The notes: a model not told the origin generated them from the letters alone. A DNA stretch of 60,153 nucleotides from Snodgrassella gandavensis (GCF_914768025.1 NZ_CAJZCE010000013.1:1-60153), one strand, 5' to 3'. Positions 16,943-27,125 are shown, counted from the first letter of the stretch. Made by a program: numbers and translations.

Positions 16943-17353
16943 ATGGAAGCTGGCTCAGTAAGTTTTATTTATTTGATTGTAGAAGATGGAACAAGATTGG
17001 AAGAACAAGGTGAATTTATTCTGGAAGAGGAATACTACTATTTTAAATTTAGGGATAATGATGAACTCAGGGAAAAGGTAATGGCAAAAATAGATTTTCT
17101 TAAGCAGCAAAATCAACAAATTATTATTCGGCTGCATAAGAAAGTCAGGAAAGTATTACTTGGTACTAGAAAATTTTGTTCGATAACAACTAAAGTAGAT
17201 GGTGTTTCAGATAGTGGTTGTGAACTGGCTTATTCATTATTTTATACAGATAGTCTGAAAAATGCGGCAAGATTTGCGCAGGGCGATGAGGTAGAGTTGG
17301 ATTATTATGATTATGGTAATGATTATCTGGCCAAAGCAATGGAGATGATGTAA
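16943..17353 (+). CDS. Hypothetical protein, first gene of a coupled pair
   Basis: The 136-residue acidic protein contains strand-rich sequence (SVSFIYLIVEDG, EEEYYYFKFRDND), a helical IDFLKQQNQQIIIRLHKK segment and an acidic end (DEVELDYYDYGNDYLA). No family recognised. Its stop overlaps the next start by one base (TAATG), so the two genes are translationally coupled. Location in the immunity array is the only clue to function. Confidence 0.6.
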   Translation: MEAGSVSFIYLIVEDGTRLEEQGEFILEEEYYYFKFRDNDELREKVMAKIDFLKQQNQQIIIRLHKKVRKVLLGTRKFCSITTKVDGVSDSGCELAYSLFYTDSLKNAARFAQGDEVELDYYDYGNDYLAKAMEMM

Positions 17354-17877
17354 TGGGGTGGTTTGTGATTGATATGGTTAGTACTATGTTAGCTGCGGAA
17401 GATAATAAACAGCAGAAGGATTTTTCTATTGATGAGGAATTCTGTTTAATTTATGCAAATAGCAGAAGACAGCTTTATCGACAGATAAAAAAGAATGTGA
17501 GCTTGGCTAACGGAGCTGGATGTGCATTTTTTAATTCGGAAACTCGAAGAGAAATTGGTAATGATTCTCCGGGTGCATATGAAAGATGTTGGTATGGTGA
17601 TGGTCCCGGGGTCTGCAAGGTATTGGGAATAAGAAAAATATTGCCTTTATCATGGCAATCATCGCAAAGGAACGATAAGGAGAAGGTACCTTTTGAGGAC
17701 GGAGATTTGATTATAAGTTCTCGGTATAAGGTGAAGTCCTTTGATGAGGTGAAGAGATTGATGAGCGGGGAGGTTGTTAAGTTTATTTATTTAAATGATG
17801 AAAATATCAATTTAGCCAGAAATAAGAAATTGAAATATTTGTATTTATTTAATAATGAAAATAAGGATGAGTTATGA
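17353..17877 (+). CDS. Hypothetical protein, second gene of a coupled pair
   Basis: The 174-residue protein has no recognised domain. Visible segments are EEFCLIYANSRRQLYRQIKK, a glycine-rich GAGCAFFNSETRRE, and AYERCWYGDGPGVCKVLG with two cysteines flanking a GDGPG turn. Translation is coupled to the preceding gene through a one-base overlap. Its own stop overlaps an ATG opening a 17-codon frame (NEWLFLRFAG) that then breaks, suggesting that a third gene of the operon has been lost. Confidence 0.6.
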   Translation: MGWFVIDMVSTMLAAEDNKQQKDFSIDEEFCLIYANSRRQLYRQIKKNVSLANGAGCAFFNSETRREIGNDSPGAYERCWYGDGPGVCKVLGIRKILPLSWQSSQRNDKEKVPFEDGDLIISSRYKVKSFDEVKRLMSGEVVKFIYLNDENINLARNKKLKYLYLFNNENKDEL

Positions 17878-18119
17878 ATGAATGGTTATTTTTAAGATTT
17901 GCTGGCAATGATTTTTCAATTTTTTAGTTATGAGTTTTTAAGTTGTAGTTATGTTTTGGGTTGTGATGGATATGCTTTTTGAAGTTTATGTTGTTAGATA
18001 AAAATTGAATTTGATATGTTGTGCTTATTGGTGAAGATTGGGCAAAGTTAGAAATTAAATTTTGTGCTTATGATGAAATATGGGATGAGAATATGTTGTA
18101 AAAGTTTTGGAGTATTTTA

Positions 18120-18974
18120 ATGGCAAGATCTGCTTATAGTAAGAAGAAAGAGGATATTGAGTTTCAGTATTGGGAGCGATGTCGAAATCTGCCGGAAGAT
18201 AAGTTGATTGCTTTGCTGGGTCATAATGATTTTATGCTGGCGATGGAAGCTGCAAAAATGTTACAGCTAGAGGGTGGGCGCAGGGTTATTAAACTGGCTC
18301 AGATGGATTGTTCAGATGGTAATTATAAGCGCAGAGCATTAGCTGCTTTTATTTTAGGCCAAATCAAGTTATCTATGCTTGAGGAAAAAGTATCTCTTGA
18401 AATACTTGGTCATTTAGCTTTAACTGATAAATCTGCTTTAGTCCGCTCTTATGCGGTGTCGTCTTTCGGGCATCGTTGTCGCCGGAATAATAAAAATGCC
18501 GGTTTGTTTTTGGAATTGGCTAAAAACACGGTATTGGATAAATCTGTAAATGTGAGAGAAAGTACGGCTTTTGCTTTATCATGTTTTAATAATGAGGCAT
18601 CAATACCGTTGTTAATCAAGCTATTGAACGATAGTCATGGCTCAGTAAGAGATTGGGCTGCATTTGCTGTTCATATGAACGGATATGATTCTCCTGAGGT
18701 TAGAAAATGCTTGGTTTTATTGTTGCGGGATGGTGATTTCGATGTTCGCTTTGAGGCAATGGTTGGTTTGGCTAAGTTGCGTGATAAACGGGTAACTCAG
18801 GTATTGATGAATGAATTAGGTAAGGAACCGGTATATGATGACTTGGTTGAGGCGGCAGGGGATTTGGGTGATATTGCTTTATTGCCTGTGCTTTATAAAA
18901 TAAGGGATCAGTTTGAACCTTTCGATGAGTTGAATACTTCGATTGAAATTTTGGAAAATTTAAAATCAAAATGA
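18120..18974 (+). CDS. HEAT-repeat protein, putative immunity protein
   Basis: The 284-residue all-helical protein carries at least five HEAT-like units: ALLGHNDFMLAMEAAKML, YKRRALAAFILGQIK, SALVRSYAVSSFGHR, VNVRESTAFALSCF and GSVRDWAAFAVHMNG, then FDVRFEAMVGLAKLRD. The repeated D-x-VR-x-x-A pattern is characteristic. No catalytic motif and no signal peptide are seen, so a cytoplasmic binding scaffold is likely. HEAT-repeat orphans commonly accompany polymorphic toxins as immunity proteins, which fits the context here. No ribosome site is obvious before the ATG. A HEAT protein could also serve other partners. Confidence 0.7.
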   Translation: MARSAYSKKKEDIEFQYWERCRNLPEDKLIALLGHNDFMLAMEAAKMLQLEGGRRVIKLAQMDCSDGNYKRRALAAFILGQIKLSMLEEKVSLEILGHLALTDKSALVRSYAVSSFGHRCRRNNKNAGLFLELAKNTVLDKSVNVRESTAFALSCFNNEASIPLLIKLLNDSHGSVRDWAAFAVHMNGYDSPEVRKCLVLLLRDGDFDVRFEAMVGLAKLRDKRVTQVLMNELGKEPVYDDLVEAAGDLGDIALLPVLYKIRDQFEPFDELNTSIEILENLKSK

Positions 18975-19145
18975 TAAGTTTTTGAAATATGTTTGATATG
19001 AGTATTTTATTTGGCATGAATTCTGAGATTTATGTTTATTGGGGCGATAAAGGGATAGTATTTGAGTCGCTTTGTTTTAAAAATTTTGATATTGAATAGG
19101 TTAATATTTTCTGCTCTTATTCTGTGGTTGTACTCTTAGGGCTAT

Positions 19146-19730
19146 TTATAAGTCTGATACTGTTGCATCAGGCTGATTTCTGTGCTGATATAAATGGAAA
19201 TATTTTGCCGGTATGGTTTGGGTTAGCCATACGCCATTATCGGCCAGATAGAATTTATAGCCTGCTTGAAACATGGTTAAAGCGTTTATTTGCAAAATAA
19301 CGGGTTTTCCATGACGCGCGCCGACTGTGGTTGCGGTTTCGGCGTCGGTAGACAGATGCACATAGTGACGGCTTCCCGGTAGCAGCCCTTGCTGGTTTAT
19401 TGAGTTTAAGAATCTTGTAGCTGTACCGTGATATAGAAATTCAGGGGGTTTCTGCTCGCTATATGCTATATCAACTTGTTTGGTGGAGTGTCCTTGCGCT
19501 GCGCGGATGTTCTGGCCATTTTCGGAAATGGTAAAACGTTTTTTATCGCTGGTCTGTACTATTTGATCAATTATTTCTCTGTTTAATGTTTCTCCGTGTA
19601 GATTTGCCTGTTTGATTAAGGTATCGATGTTTACCCACCCATCTGGATTTAGGGTAAGACCTATGGCTTCGGGCTGGTGTCTTAGTATGTAGCTTAGAAA
19701 TTTGCTGGTCTGGCTGGTTTTGTTCGTCAT
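19146..19730 (-). CDS. kptA: RNA 2'-phosphotransferase (Tpt1/KptA family)
   Basis: The 194-residue protein matches KptA from end to end: KFLSYILRHQPEAIGLTLN near the start, a winged-helix region with KKRFTISENGQNIRAAQGHS, then the ADP-ribosyl-transferase-like half with FLYHGTATRFLNSI, GLLPGSRHYVHLS and ARHGKPVILQINA. The family removes an internal 2'-phosphate from RNA, transferring it to NAD+; in bacteria the natural substrate is not settled. The length is close to normal. It is a single gene read towards the toxin region, with a low-GC upstream of about 370 bases. Confidence 0.95.
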   Translation of the reverse strand: MTNKTSQTSKFLSYILRHQPEAIGLTLNPDGWVNIDTLIKQANLHGETLNREIIDQIVQTSDKKRFTISENGQNIRAAQGHSTKQVDIAYSEQKPPEFLYHGTATRFLNSINQQGLLPGSRHYVHLSTDAETATTVGARHGKPVILQINALTMFQAGYKFYLADNGVWLTQTIPAKYFHLYQHRNQPDATVSDL

Positions 19731-20099
19731 TTTGGTTTTCTATTTGTTGATTTATTTTAATTTGGATAGTTGGCGGTGTTAGTTGCTAGTTTTAATTTTG
19801 TTGATAAGAGGTAAGTTATCTGTTTGTTGTGAATGTTGATAATTTGTGCTGCATTTATAAAGCTTGATTAAATAATACAATAGTATGATATGGTTTGTTG
19901 TTTGTATATTGCAAGTATCTGTATTCAAGTTGTGTTTTTTTTTGCTATGTTTTTGAGCTGGTAATTGATATGAAAAAATATGCTTAATTATGGCTAGTTC
20001 TAGTTGGTGAAGCATGATTTTGTGTAGGGTGAGAATTCTGTATTTGCTGCATATTATTAAACTAATGATTTTTTCTATACTAAGGGGCGTATGGGATAA

Positions 20100-20790
20100 G
20101 TAAAAAAAGATAAAGTATTTGATGCGGCTTTTAAGGCGATATTTGAGTGTGATGAAACTGTATTTTGATATTTGCCGGAAAGGGATTTGTGGAGGGCATA
20201 CATATTTTTATCTTTTCATTATTACCCGAATGTTATTTTTTTGGGATGAGCTGATATTTCTTTGTTATATGTTTTCTGCTGAAAAAATAATCAGGCAGGT
20301 TAATTTTGCATAGTTTATATTTGATGTTAATTCGGTAGAGCTTGGTAATACTTAAAGAATTAGATTGTGAAATGTGGTGATTGAAAATCTGTAAATGATT
20401 TACTCAATATGGTTTTTGCTCCGGAAGAATTACTAGTTTATCTGGCTACTTTGTGGGCTGGAATTGATGCATTTTATTGCGGATATAGTACATGCTTTGA
20501 CAAGTGGCAGCCATATGCAGGTAAGCTATGTTTATAGAACATAAGGTTTTGTTGAAATATAATGATTGTTTATGTTGAGCAAATATTATTGAACGATTAG
20601 GTGATCACTAGTTTGCTGTGGTGACGATGGATTATATTTGTGAAGATAATGTGATTAAAAATGTATTAGATCAGAAAAAAATATTATTCTGAACAGGTTA
20701 TTGCGGAAATAGACTCGCCTTTTCTGCCATGGCTTCTTTCTATACAAGATGCACTGGATGATTTTTTGGATGGTGAATGGTAAATGATTC
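20100..20790 (+). pseudogene. Decayed gene or genes of unknown identity
   Basis: Pieces of protein-like sequence appear in different frames: KVFDAAFKAIFECDE, LPERDLWRAYIFLSFHYYPN, PEELLVYLATLWAGIDAF and, near the end, SEQVIAEIDSPFLPWLLSIQ followed by DALDDFLDGEW and a stop. They could come from one or two genes that have lost reading frame. I cannot name the families. The 690 bases contain no intact gene that I can support. Confidence 0.4.
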
Positions 20791-20828
20791 AGTTTAAATG
20801 GTTATAAGCGGGTGGATGTTTTGTATGT

Positions 20829-20867
20829 AAAACGGGCTGAGGTTGATAAAATCTCTCAGCCCGTTTT
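20829..20867 (-). terminator. Bidirectional terminator hairpin downstream of adh
   Basis: AAAACGGGCTGAG and its perfect complement form a 13-bp stem with a 13-base loop, with A/T runs on both sides. It ends the alcohol dehydrogenase transcript on the minus strand and also blocks reading from the left. Confidence 0.8.
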
Positions 20868-20880
20868 GTTGTTAAGGAGG

Positions 20881-21915
20881 TTAAGGAATTAGTACTGCTC
20901 TGCCTTTGATTTGCCCTTTAGAGAGTTTGTCGTATATTTCCAAGGCTTGAGACAGGGGATAGGTGGTGTATTCGATGTCGATAAGGCCTTTTCTTTTCAA
21001 ATCCAGTACTTCCATCAGTTCGACGCGTGAACCCCAGTAAGGTGTACAGAGTGATGCGCCCCATGGCTGGTTCATGCAGTGCCAATCGAGTTTGCCGCCT
21101 CCCAGTCCGACTACTGTCCAGTCTCCGTTTAAGCCGACTGTTTGTGCACCTAAGGCCAGAGTTGGATTATTACCCACAAAGTCGAGGACAACGGCACATT
21201 TTTTGACGCCGGTAATCTGGGTAATTTCTTCGACAACGCTATTGGTGTCTCTATCGGTACGGACTACGTAATCTGCACCGTATTTTTTGGCTAATTCCAG
21301 TTTGTCGTCGGCAATATCACCAGCAATAATGGTGGCAGAATATACTTTCTTCAGGATTTGTACGGCCATATGTCCTAAACCGCCAATGCCAATGACAAAG
21401 ACGAAGGATGAGGGTGTTATTTTGCTGCCGGAACGTTTGATTGCATGGTATGGGGTTAATGCTGCATCGGAAAGGGGGGCAACTTGTTCTGGTTGCAATT
21501 CATGCAGGGGAATCAGTAAACGACTGGACGGTACAATCATGTATTCGGCCATGCCGCCATTGGTACCCAGACCACCGCCGAGAATGGGAGATTCGGACTG
21601 GTGTTCACAGTAGTTTTCCATGGATTGCTGACAGGGTGCGCAGTGGCCGCAGCCCCACGGTCCATAGACCATGACGGCTTCACCTATTTGAAAGTCTGTA
21701 ACTCCTTCGCCCAGCTCTGCAATCCAGCCGGCGTTTTCGTGCCCGAGGGTAAATGGTGGTGCTCCGTCAGGTATGCCCATATGAATCAGGTGTAAATCGG
21801 AATGACAAACACCTGCTGCGCCGATTTTGATTAGTATTTCACCAGCTTTGGGTTTTGGTTTTTCGATTTCGTCTATACGTATATCATTTTTGGCGTGTAA
21901 TCTGACGGCTTTCAT
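20881..21915 (-). CDS. Zinc-dependent alcohol dehydrogenase (NAD(P)-dependent)
   Basis: The 344-residue medium-chain dehydrogenase has the catalytic zinc segment GVCHSDLHLIHMG and GHENAGWIAELGEG. The structural zinc lobe GCGHCAPCQQSMENYC shows the CX2CX2CX7C spacing. The Rossmann GIGGLGHMAVQ motif sits near residue 175. The fold and the PWGASLCTPYWGSRVEL end are closest to ADH-A-type enzymes that oxidise short or branched alcohols with NAD+. It is a single gene: a strong terminator follows, and AGAGAGAA before the ATG is a good ribosome site. The substrate is unknown. adhP is a possible name but the exact orthology was not tested. Confidence 0.92.
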   Translation of the reverse strand: MKAVRLHAKNDIRIDEIEKPKPKAGEILIKIGAAGVCHSDLHLIHMGIPDGAPPFTLGHENAGWIAELGEGVTDFQIGEAVMVYGPWGCGHCAPCQQSMENYCEHQSESPILGGGLGTNGGMAEYMIVPSSRLLIPLHELQPEQVAPLSDAALTPYHAIKRSGSKITPSSFVFVIGIGGLGHMAVQILKKVYSATIIAGDIADDKLELAKKYGADYVVRTDRDTNSVVEEITQITGVKKCAVVLDFVGNNPTLALGAQTVGLNGDWTVVGLGGGKLDWHCMNQPWGASLCTPYWGSRVELMEVLDLKRKGLIDIEYTTYPLSQALEIYDKLSKGQIKGRAVLIP

Positions 21916-22200
21916 GGTTTCTCTCTTTCATCTTATTGAGATAAGTATGTAGGCAATTAGTTAAGCAATTTCTTTAATTAAAGTCAAGTATTGAATAATT
22001 TTACTGGTTATATTTGATGTGTTTACTATTGACAGAGGGCGGATAATTATTTTTATTGCTGATAAGTGGGTTTTTGGTTGTGTTTTGGTGTTTAAGTGAA
22101 GGATTTTACTTTGGTTTTATTCTGATTGAATTTTGTTGAGTTTGTGCTTGTAAGTGTGATGCTTTTGATTTTGTCTGGTGAATGTTTGGGTGGGCGTTGA
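21916..22200. other. Intergenic stretch without a gene
   Basis: These 285 bases upstream of the dehydrogenase hold AT-rich sequence with no supportable frame. The dehydrogenase promoter should lie here but no clear -35/-10 pair was identified. Confidence 0.5.
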
Positions 22201-22238
22201 ATAAAAACAGGGCTGCCGGAACTATCCGGCAGCCCTGT
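22201..22238 (-). terminator. Rho-independent terminator after the ABC permease
   Basis: ACAGGGCTGCCGGA pairs perfectly with its complement (14 bp, 4-base loop), and on the minus strand the stem is followed by TTTTTAT. This is a strong, conventional terminator. Confidence 0.92.
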
Positions 22239-22275
22239 CTGATTGGTTTTATCTGTTTGTTGCAACTGCTATGCG

Positions 22276-23025
22276 TTAATGCTGATAGCCTTTATTGTAT
22301 TTTTTCTCCAGCCATGAGAAGAACCAGCTTAGGGCTATGGTCATAATCAGATAAATGATGGCGATGGTATAGAGTGGGGTATCGTAGTTAAGGTAACGTC
22401 CGGCAGCGGCACGGGCTGCAAAGGCCAGTTCGGCTACGGCGATGGCGGAAAGCAGGGAGCTGTCTTTAAGGAGGGTGATGAATTCGTTACCAATCGGTGG
22501 CAACATGCGGCGAATCGCTTGAGGCAGGATAACGTAGCGCATGGCTTGTGTGTAGCTGAGGCCAAGGGAGCGGGACGCTTCAAACTGACCGCGATCTATT
22601 GATTGGATACCTGCACGGAAGATTTCGGTGATGTAGGCACCAGAGTTAACGGAAAGTGCCAGTATGCCGGCAATGAGTGCGCCGTAACTGCGGCGCAGTT
22701 CGATGGCTAGATCGCCGCTGATAATGAGGCCATCTGTGGGGTTGATGAGGAGCGGAAACCAGACGAAGTACCAGATGAAAATCTGTACAAATAAGGGGGT
22801 GCCGCGAAAGATGGTGACATACAGTAGTGAAATCTGGCGAAATGCCCATACCAGTGCACGCATGGGTAAGCCGCCTTTTTCGATGCGGATGACGCGGGCG
22901 AGGGCGAATATCAGGCCGAGCAAGGTGCCCATGATTGTGGAGATTAGGGTGACGCCAAGGGTGGTGAGCGCACCGTAATAAAACATTTCGCGATATTCGT
23001 AGATGATGTCGAAACGAAAGGCCAT
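22276..23025 (-). CDS. Polar amino-acid ABC transporter permease (HisM/GlnP family)
   Basis: The 249-residue inner-membrane protein has about five hydrophobic segments and the ABC-permease EAA loop near residue 165 (FEASRSLGLSYTQAMRYVIL followed by PQAIRRMLPPIGNE). The RGTPLFVQIF segment is typical of the polar amino-acid permeases that pair with a GlnQ-type ATPase and a periplasmic binding protein. Neither partner lies beside it, so the permease must work with subunits encoded elsewhere, or the cluster is split. A terminator follows. The substrate cannot be told from the permease alone. Confidence 0.93.
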   Translation of the reverse strand: MAFRFDIIYEYREMFYYGALTTLGVTLISTIMGTLLGLIFALARVIRIEKGGLPMRALVWAFRQISLLYVTIFRGTPLFVQIFIWYFVWFPLLINPTDGLIISGDLAIELRRSYGALIAGILALSVNSGAYITEIFRAGIQSIDRGQFEASRSLGLSYTQAMRYVILPQAIRRMLPPIGNEFITLLKDSSLLSAIAVAELAFAARAAAGRYLNYDTPLYTIAIIYLIMTIALSWFFSWLEKKYNKGYQH

Positions 23026-23262
23026 TGTGTTACCTAATGTGGTTTTTGAGGTGTTGCAGCTGGCTATGGTAAGCCTTAGCGTTAAGTGGGCGCTATTTTA
23101 GCAAGAAATGCTGTTGTTACTGTATTAAATTTTGTTTGCTGTTGAGAATAAAGCGGATTTGCTGGTTGATGGGGCGGGAAAATGCTGATTAATTGCGCTG
23201 GCTAAGGTGGGCTGAAATGTTTACAATGATGTGTTTTATTATTTGATTTATTCAAGAATTGT

Positions 23263-24192
23263 ATGCAAGTTTGGTTGGGGAGCGGGCAGCAGCCGGATTG
23301 GTCTGGCGGTACGGCGGTAACAATCGGTAATTTTGATGGGGTGCACTGTGGGCACCGGCATATTTTACTGCGTTTACGTCAGGAAGCCCGTCAGCGCGGG
23401 CTTGGTTCGGTGGTGATGATATTTGAGCCGCAGCCTCAGGAATTTTTTGCGCAGCAGGCAGGAAAGGCTTTGCCTTTCCGGGTGACGCCTCTGCGTGACA
23501 AGCTGAATTTGCTTGCTGAAAGTGGCTGTGTGGATGCGGTGTATGTTTTGCGTTTTAATCAGCAATTTGCATCCATGCAGCCGATGGATTTTATCAGGCA
23601 GATGCTGGTGGAACAGTTATCTGCGCGCTATTTGCTGGTAGGTGATGATTTTCGCTTTGGCGCACACCGCAGTGGCGATTTTGCTTTGTTGCAGGCTCAG
23701 ACCAGTTTTGTGACGGAGCATACGCCGTCTGTGCTGGTTGAGGATGTGCGCGCATCCAGTACGGCGGTGCGGATGGCGCTGGCGGCTGGTAATCTGGCTT
23801 ATGCGCAGTTGTTGCTGGGACATGAGTATACGCTCAGCGGCCGGGTGAAACACGGTGCCAAGCTGGGGCGTGAGCTGGGCTGTCCGACAGCCAATATACA
23901 TCTGCCTGCTTTGCATTATGCTCTGAACGGGGTATTTGTGGTGGATGTGGTTGGTGCTTTCGGACGTAAGCGGGGTGTGGCCAGTTTTGGTAAAAACCCG
24001 ACGGTATGTGCGGGTAGTCAGCAGAAGCTTGAGGTACATATTTTTGATTGTGCTGATGATTTATACGGGCAACGTTTGCAGGTGCATTTTTTGCACAAGT
24101 TGCGTGATGAGTTGAAGTTTGATTCGCTGACGGCGTTGCAGACTCAGATTTTTGCTGATATGGATGCGGCACGAATATGGCAGGCTACCTGA
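23263..24192 (+). CDS. ribF: Bifunctional riboflavin kinase / FAD synthetase
   Basis: The 309-residue enzyme makes FMN from riboflavin and then FAD from FMN. The N-terminal FAD synthetase lobe shows TIGNFDGVHCGHRHIL (the nucleotidyltransferase HxGH-like site), then VMIFEPQPQEFF and VGDDFRFG. The C-terminal flavokinase lobe has GRVKHGAKLGRELGCPTANI, GVASFGKNPTV and LEVHIFD. The length is normal. It begins at the ATG after a short spacer, and ileS follows 93 bases downstream on the same strand, an order (ribF-ileS-lspA-ispH) found widely in Proteobacteria. Confidence 0.97.
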   Translation: MQVWLGSGQQPDWSGGTAVTIGNFDGVHCGHRHILLRLRQEARQRGLGSVVMIFEPQPQEFFAQQAGKALPFRVTPLRDKLNLLAESGCVDAVYVLRFNQQFASMQPMDFIRQMLVEQLSARYLLVGDDFRFGAHRSGDFALLQAQTSFVTEHTPSVLVEDVRASSTAVRMALAAGNLAYAQLLLGHEYTLSGRVKHGAKLGRELGCPTANIHLPALHYALNGVFVVDVVGAFGRKRGVASFGKNPTVCAGSQQKLEVHIFDCADDLYGQRLQVHFLHKLRDELKFDSLTALQTQIFADMDAARIWQAT

Positions 24193-24285
24193 ATTGCCGG
24201 GAGGTGTTCGGGTGGCCGTAAAAAATTGTTGAATTGAATTGTTATTATATTATTAGGTAATTAGATATATTTTGAAGAGAAGGTC

Positions 24286-27072
24286 ATGACTGACTATAGT
24301 AAAACTGTAAATTTGTTGGATACGACGTTTCCGATGCGCGGTAATCTGGCCAAGCGTGAAGGTGGCTGGTTGAAATCATGGTATGAGCAGAAGCGTTATG
24401 AGAAGCTGCGCAAGCTGGCTGCCGGACGGCCGAAGTTTATTCTGCATGATGGCCCTCCATATGCTAATGGTGATATTCATATTGGCCATGCTGTGAATAA
24501 GGTGTTAAAGGATATTATTATTCGCAGTAAGACGCTGGCCGGATTTGATGCACCATATGTGCCGGGCTGGGATTGTCATGGTTTGCCGATTGAGCTGATG
24601 GTTGAGAAGAAGCATGGCAAGAATATTCCGGCGGCAAAGTTCCGTGAGTTATGCCGTGAATATGCGCACGAACAGATTACCCGGCAGAAACAGGATTTTA
24701 TGCGTCTGGGAGTGCTGGGGGACTGGGAACATCCTTATCTGACTATGGACTATCAAACTGAGGCAGATATTGTGCGTACTCTGGGGCGGATTCAGCAGGG
24801 TGGCTATTTGTACCGTGGTGAAAAGCCGGTGCAGTTCTGTCTGGATTGTGGTTCTTCTCTGGCGGAGGCTGAAGTAGAGTATAAGGATAAGGTGTCTTTT
24901 GCGATTGATGTGGCGTATCAGTTTAAGGATAACGCTGCTTTGGCGCAGGCTTTTGGATTAAATGAGGTATTGGGTGAGGCTTATGGTGTTATCTGGACGA
25001 CAACGCCGTGGACTTTGCCTGCCAGTCAGGCGATTTGTGTTGGGCCGGAGGTGGTTTATCAGTTGATTGATACGCCTAAAGGTAAGCTGGTACTGGCTAA
25101 AGAGCTGGCAGAAGCTGCTTTGGGGCGCTATGGCTTTGGTGCTGATGATACGGCGGTACTGGCTGAGGTGGCTGGGCAGCAACTGGAAAATCTGCATTTG
25201 AATCACCCATTTCTGGATCGGGATATTCCGGTGTTGCTGGGTGAGCATGTGACTACTGAAGCTGGTACCGGCATGGTACACACGGCACCGGCGCATGGTC
25301 TGGATGACTATTTTGCCTGTCTGCGTTATGGAATTCAGTTGTATAACCCGGTGAATGCTGAAGGACGCTATATCAGTGATATGCCACGCGTGGCTGGTAT
25401 GACGGTCTGGGAAGGTAATCCGGTGGTGATTGACTGGGTGGCCGAAGAGGGTAAGTTGCTCTCTAACGGTAAAATTACGCATAGCTATGCGCATTGCTGG
25501 CGCCATAAAACGCCTTTGATTTATCGGGCAACCGGTCAGTGGTTTATCGGTATGGATAAGGATGGCGCAGATGGTAAAACGCTGCGTAATAAGGCCATGG
25601 ATGCGGTTGAAGCAACTGAGTTTTTTCCGGCTTGGGGGCGTGCGCGTCTGGAAGCGATGATTGAAGGACGTCCGGACTGGGTGGTATCTCGCCAGCGTTA
25701 CTGGGGCACACCGATGGCGTTTTTTGCGCATAAGGAAACTGGCCAGCTACATCCGCGTTCGGCTGAGTTGCTGGAAGAGGTAGCTAAACGGATTGAGCAG
25801 CACGGGATTGAGGCATGGTTTGCGCTGGACAAGCATGAATTGTTGGGCGCAGATGCGGATGAGTATGACAAGTTGCCGGATACGCTGGATGTATGGTTTG
25901 ATTCTGGCAGTACACATTATGCGGTATTGCGCCAACGTCCAGAATTGGCTTGGCCGGCTGATTTGTATCTGGAGGGCTCGGATCAGCATCGTGGCTGGTT
26001 CCAGTCTTCGTTGCTGACTGCCTGTGCTACGGTTGGTAGTGCTCCGTATAAACAGTTGTTGACCCATGGTTTTGTGGTGGACGGTAATGGGCAGAAAATG
26101 TCTAAATCTGTGGGTAATGTAGTCGCACCGCAAAAAGTGAATGACAGTCTGGGCGCAGATATTCTGCGTTTGTGGGTGGCTTCTACGGATTATTCTGGCG
26201 AGCTGGCGATTTCTGATGAAATTCTGAAACGGGTTTCTGAAAGCTACCGTCGTTTGCGTAATACGTTGCGCTTTTTGCTGGCTAATCTGAGTGATTTTAA
26301 TCCGGATACGGATGCTGTGGCTGTTGCGGATATGCTGGAACTGGATCGTTATGCTCTGGTACTGGCACAGCAGCTACAGGAACGTGTGGCTGGTGATTAT
26401 TTTGCTCGCTATGCCTTCCATTTTGCGGTACAAGATATTGTGCATTTCTGCTCCGAGGACATGGGTGCTTTCTATCTGGATATTCTGAAAGACCGTTTGT
26501 ACACGATGCAGGCTGATAGTCATGGCCGTCGTAGTGCGCAGACTGCGCTGTATCATATTACGCGTAATCTGGTGCTGTTATTAAGCCCGATTCTTTGCTT
26601 TACTGCTGAGGAAGCTTGGGCGGTATTGACGGGTAATGATGAGGATAGTGTGCTGTACCATACTACGCATGTGTTCCCGTCTATGGCTGAAACTGAGGTA
26701 GCCGATCTGACGCAGAAATGGCAGGCAGTTCGTGCGGTACGGGATACGGTGAATGCGGCAATTGAGTCGTTGCGTGCTGACAAGAGTGTCGGGTCTTCAT
26801 TGCAGGCAGATGTAGCCATCCGGGTGCCGGCGGAAATTCTGCCTTTTATTAGTGCTTTGGGTGATGAGTTACGTTTTGTGCTGATGGTAGCTAAGGTAAC
26901 GGTGGAGGAGGGCGCTGAGCTATCCGCTACTGTGACTGTGGATCAGGGCACTAAATGTGAGCGTTGCTGGCATTATACGGATGATGTCGGTACAGACCCG
27001 CAGCACCCGACTATCTGTGGCCGTTGTGCGCTTAATATTGATGGTGCTGGTGAACAACGGCTGTATGCTTGA
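24286..27072 (+). CDS. ileS: Isoleucyl-tRNA synthetase
   Basis: The 928-residue class I synthetase charges tRNA-Ile. Present are the HIGH-type signature ([18 protein letters not shown]), the [12 protein letters not shown] block, the editing domain ([16 protein letters not shown]), the KMSKS loop ([12 protein letters not shown]) near residue 605, and a C-terminal zinc finger with [10 protein letters not shown] and CGRCAL. Length and architecture match the bacterial type without a mitochondrial-like extension. GAAGAGAAGG precedes the ATG. It is the second gene of the ribF-ileS-lspA-ispH run. Confidence 0.98.
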   Translation: MTDYSKTVNLLDTTFPMRGNLAKREGGWLKSWYEQKRYEKLRKLAAGRPKFILHDGPPYANGDIHIGHAVNKVLKDIIIRSKTLAGFDAPYVPGWDCHGLPIELMVEKKHGKNIPAAKFRELCREYAHEQITRQKQDFMRLGVLGDWEHPYLTMDYQTEADIVRTLGRIQQGGYLYRGEKPVQFCLDCGSSLAEAEVEYKDKVSFAIDVAYQFKDNAALAQAFGLNEVLGEAYGVIWTTTPWTLPASQAICVGPEVVYQLIDTPKGKLVLAKELAEAALGRYGFGADDTAVLAEVAGQQLENLHLNHPFLDRDIPVLLGEHVTTEAGTGMVHTAPAHGLDDYFACLRYGIQLYNPVNAEGRYISDMPRVAGMTVWEGNPVVIDWVAEEGKLLSNGKITHSYAHCWRHKTPLIYRATGQWFIGMDKDGADGKTLRNKAMDAVEATEFFPAWGRARLEAMIEGRPDWVVSRQRYWGTPMAFFAHKETGQLHPRSAELLEEVAKRIEQHGIEAWFALDKHELLGADADEYDKLPDTLDVWFDSGSTHYAVLRQRPELAWPADLYLEGSDQHRGWFQSSLLTACATVGSAPYKQLLTHGFVVDGNGQKMSKSVGNVVAPQKVNDSLGADILRLWVASTDYSGELAISDEILKRVSESYRRLRNTLRFLLANLSDFNPDTDAVAVADMLELDRYALVLAQQLQERVAGDYFARYAFHFAVQDIVHFCSEDMGAFYLDILKDRLYTMQADSHGRRSAQTALYHITRNLVLLLSPILCFTAEEAWAVLTGNDEDSVLYHTTHVFPSMAETEVADLTQKWQAVRAVRDTVNAAIESLRADKSVGSSLQADVAIRVPAEILPFISALGDELRFVLMVAKVTVEEGAELSATVTVDQGTKCERCWHYTDDVGTDPQHPTICGRCALNIDGAGEQRLYA

Positions 27073-27125
27073 CGCAGGATGATGATTCTTTTGTTGCCGG
27101 TTATGCTGGCATGATTTGAAAGACT

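Noticed and set aside
23617-24039. A 140-codon minus-strand frame inside ribF
   Set aside because: Shadow frame; the plus-strand product has all ribF motifs.
24958-25731. A 257-codon minus-strand frame inside ileS
   Set aside because: It is a histidine/arginine-rich shadow of the synthetase; no family resemblance and no ribosome site.
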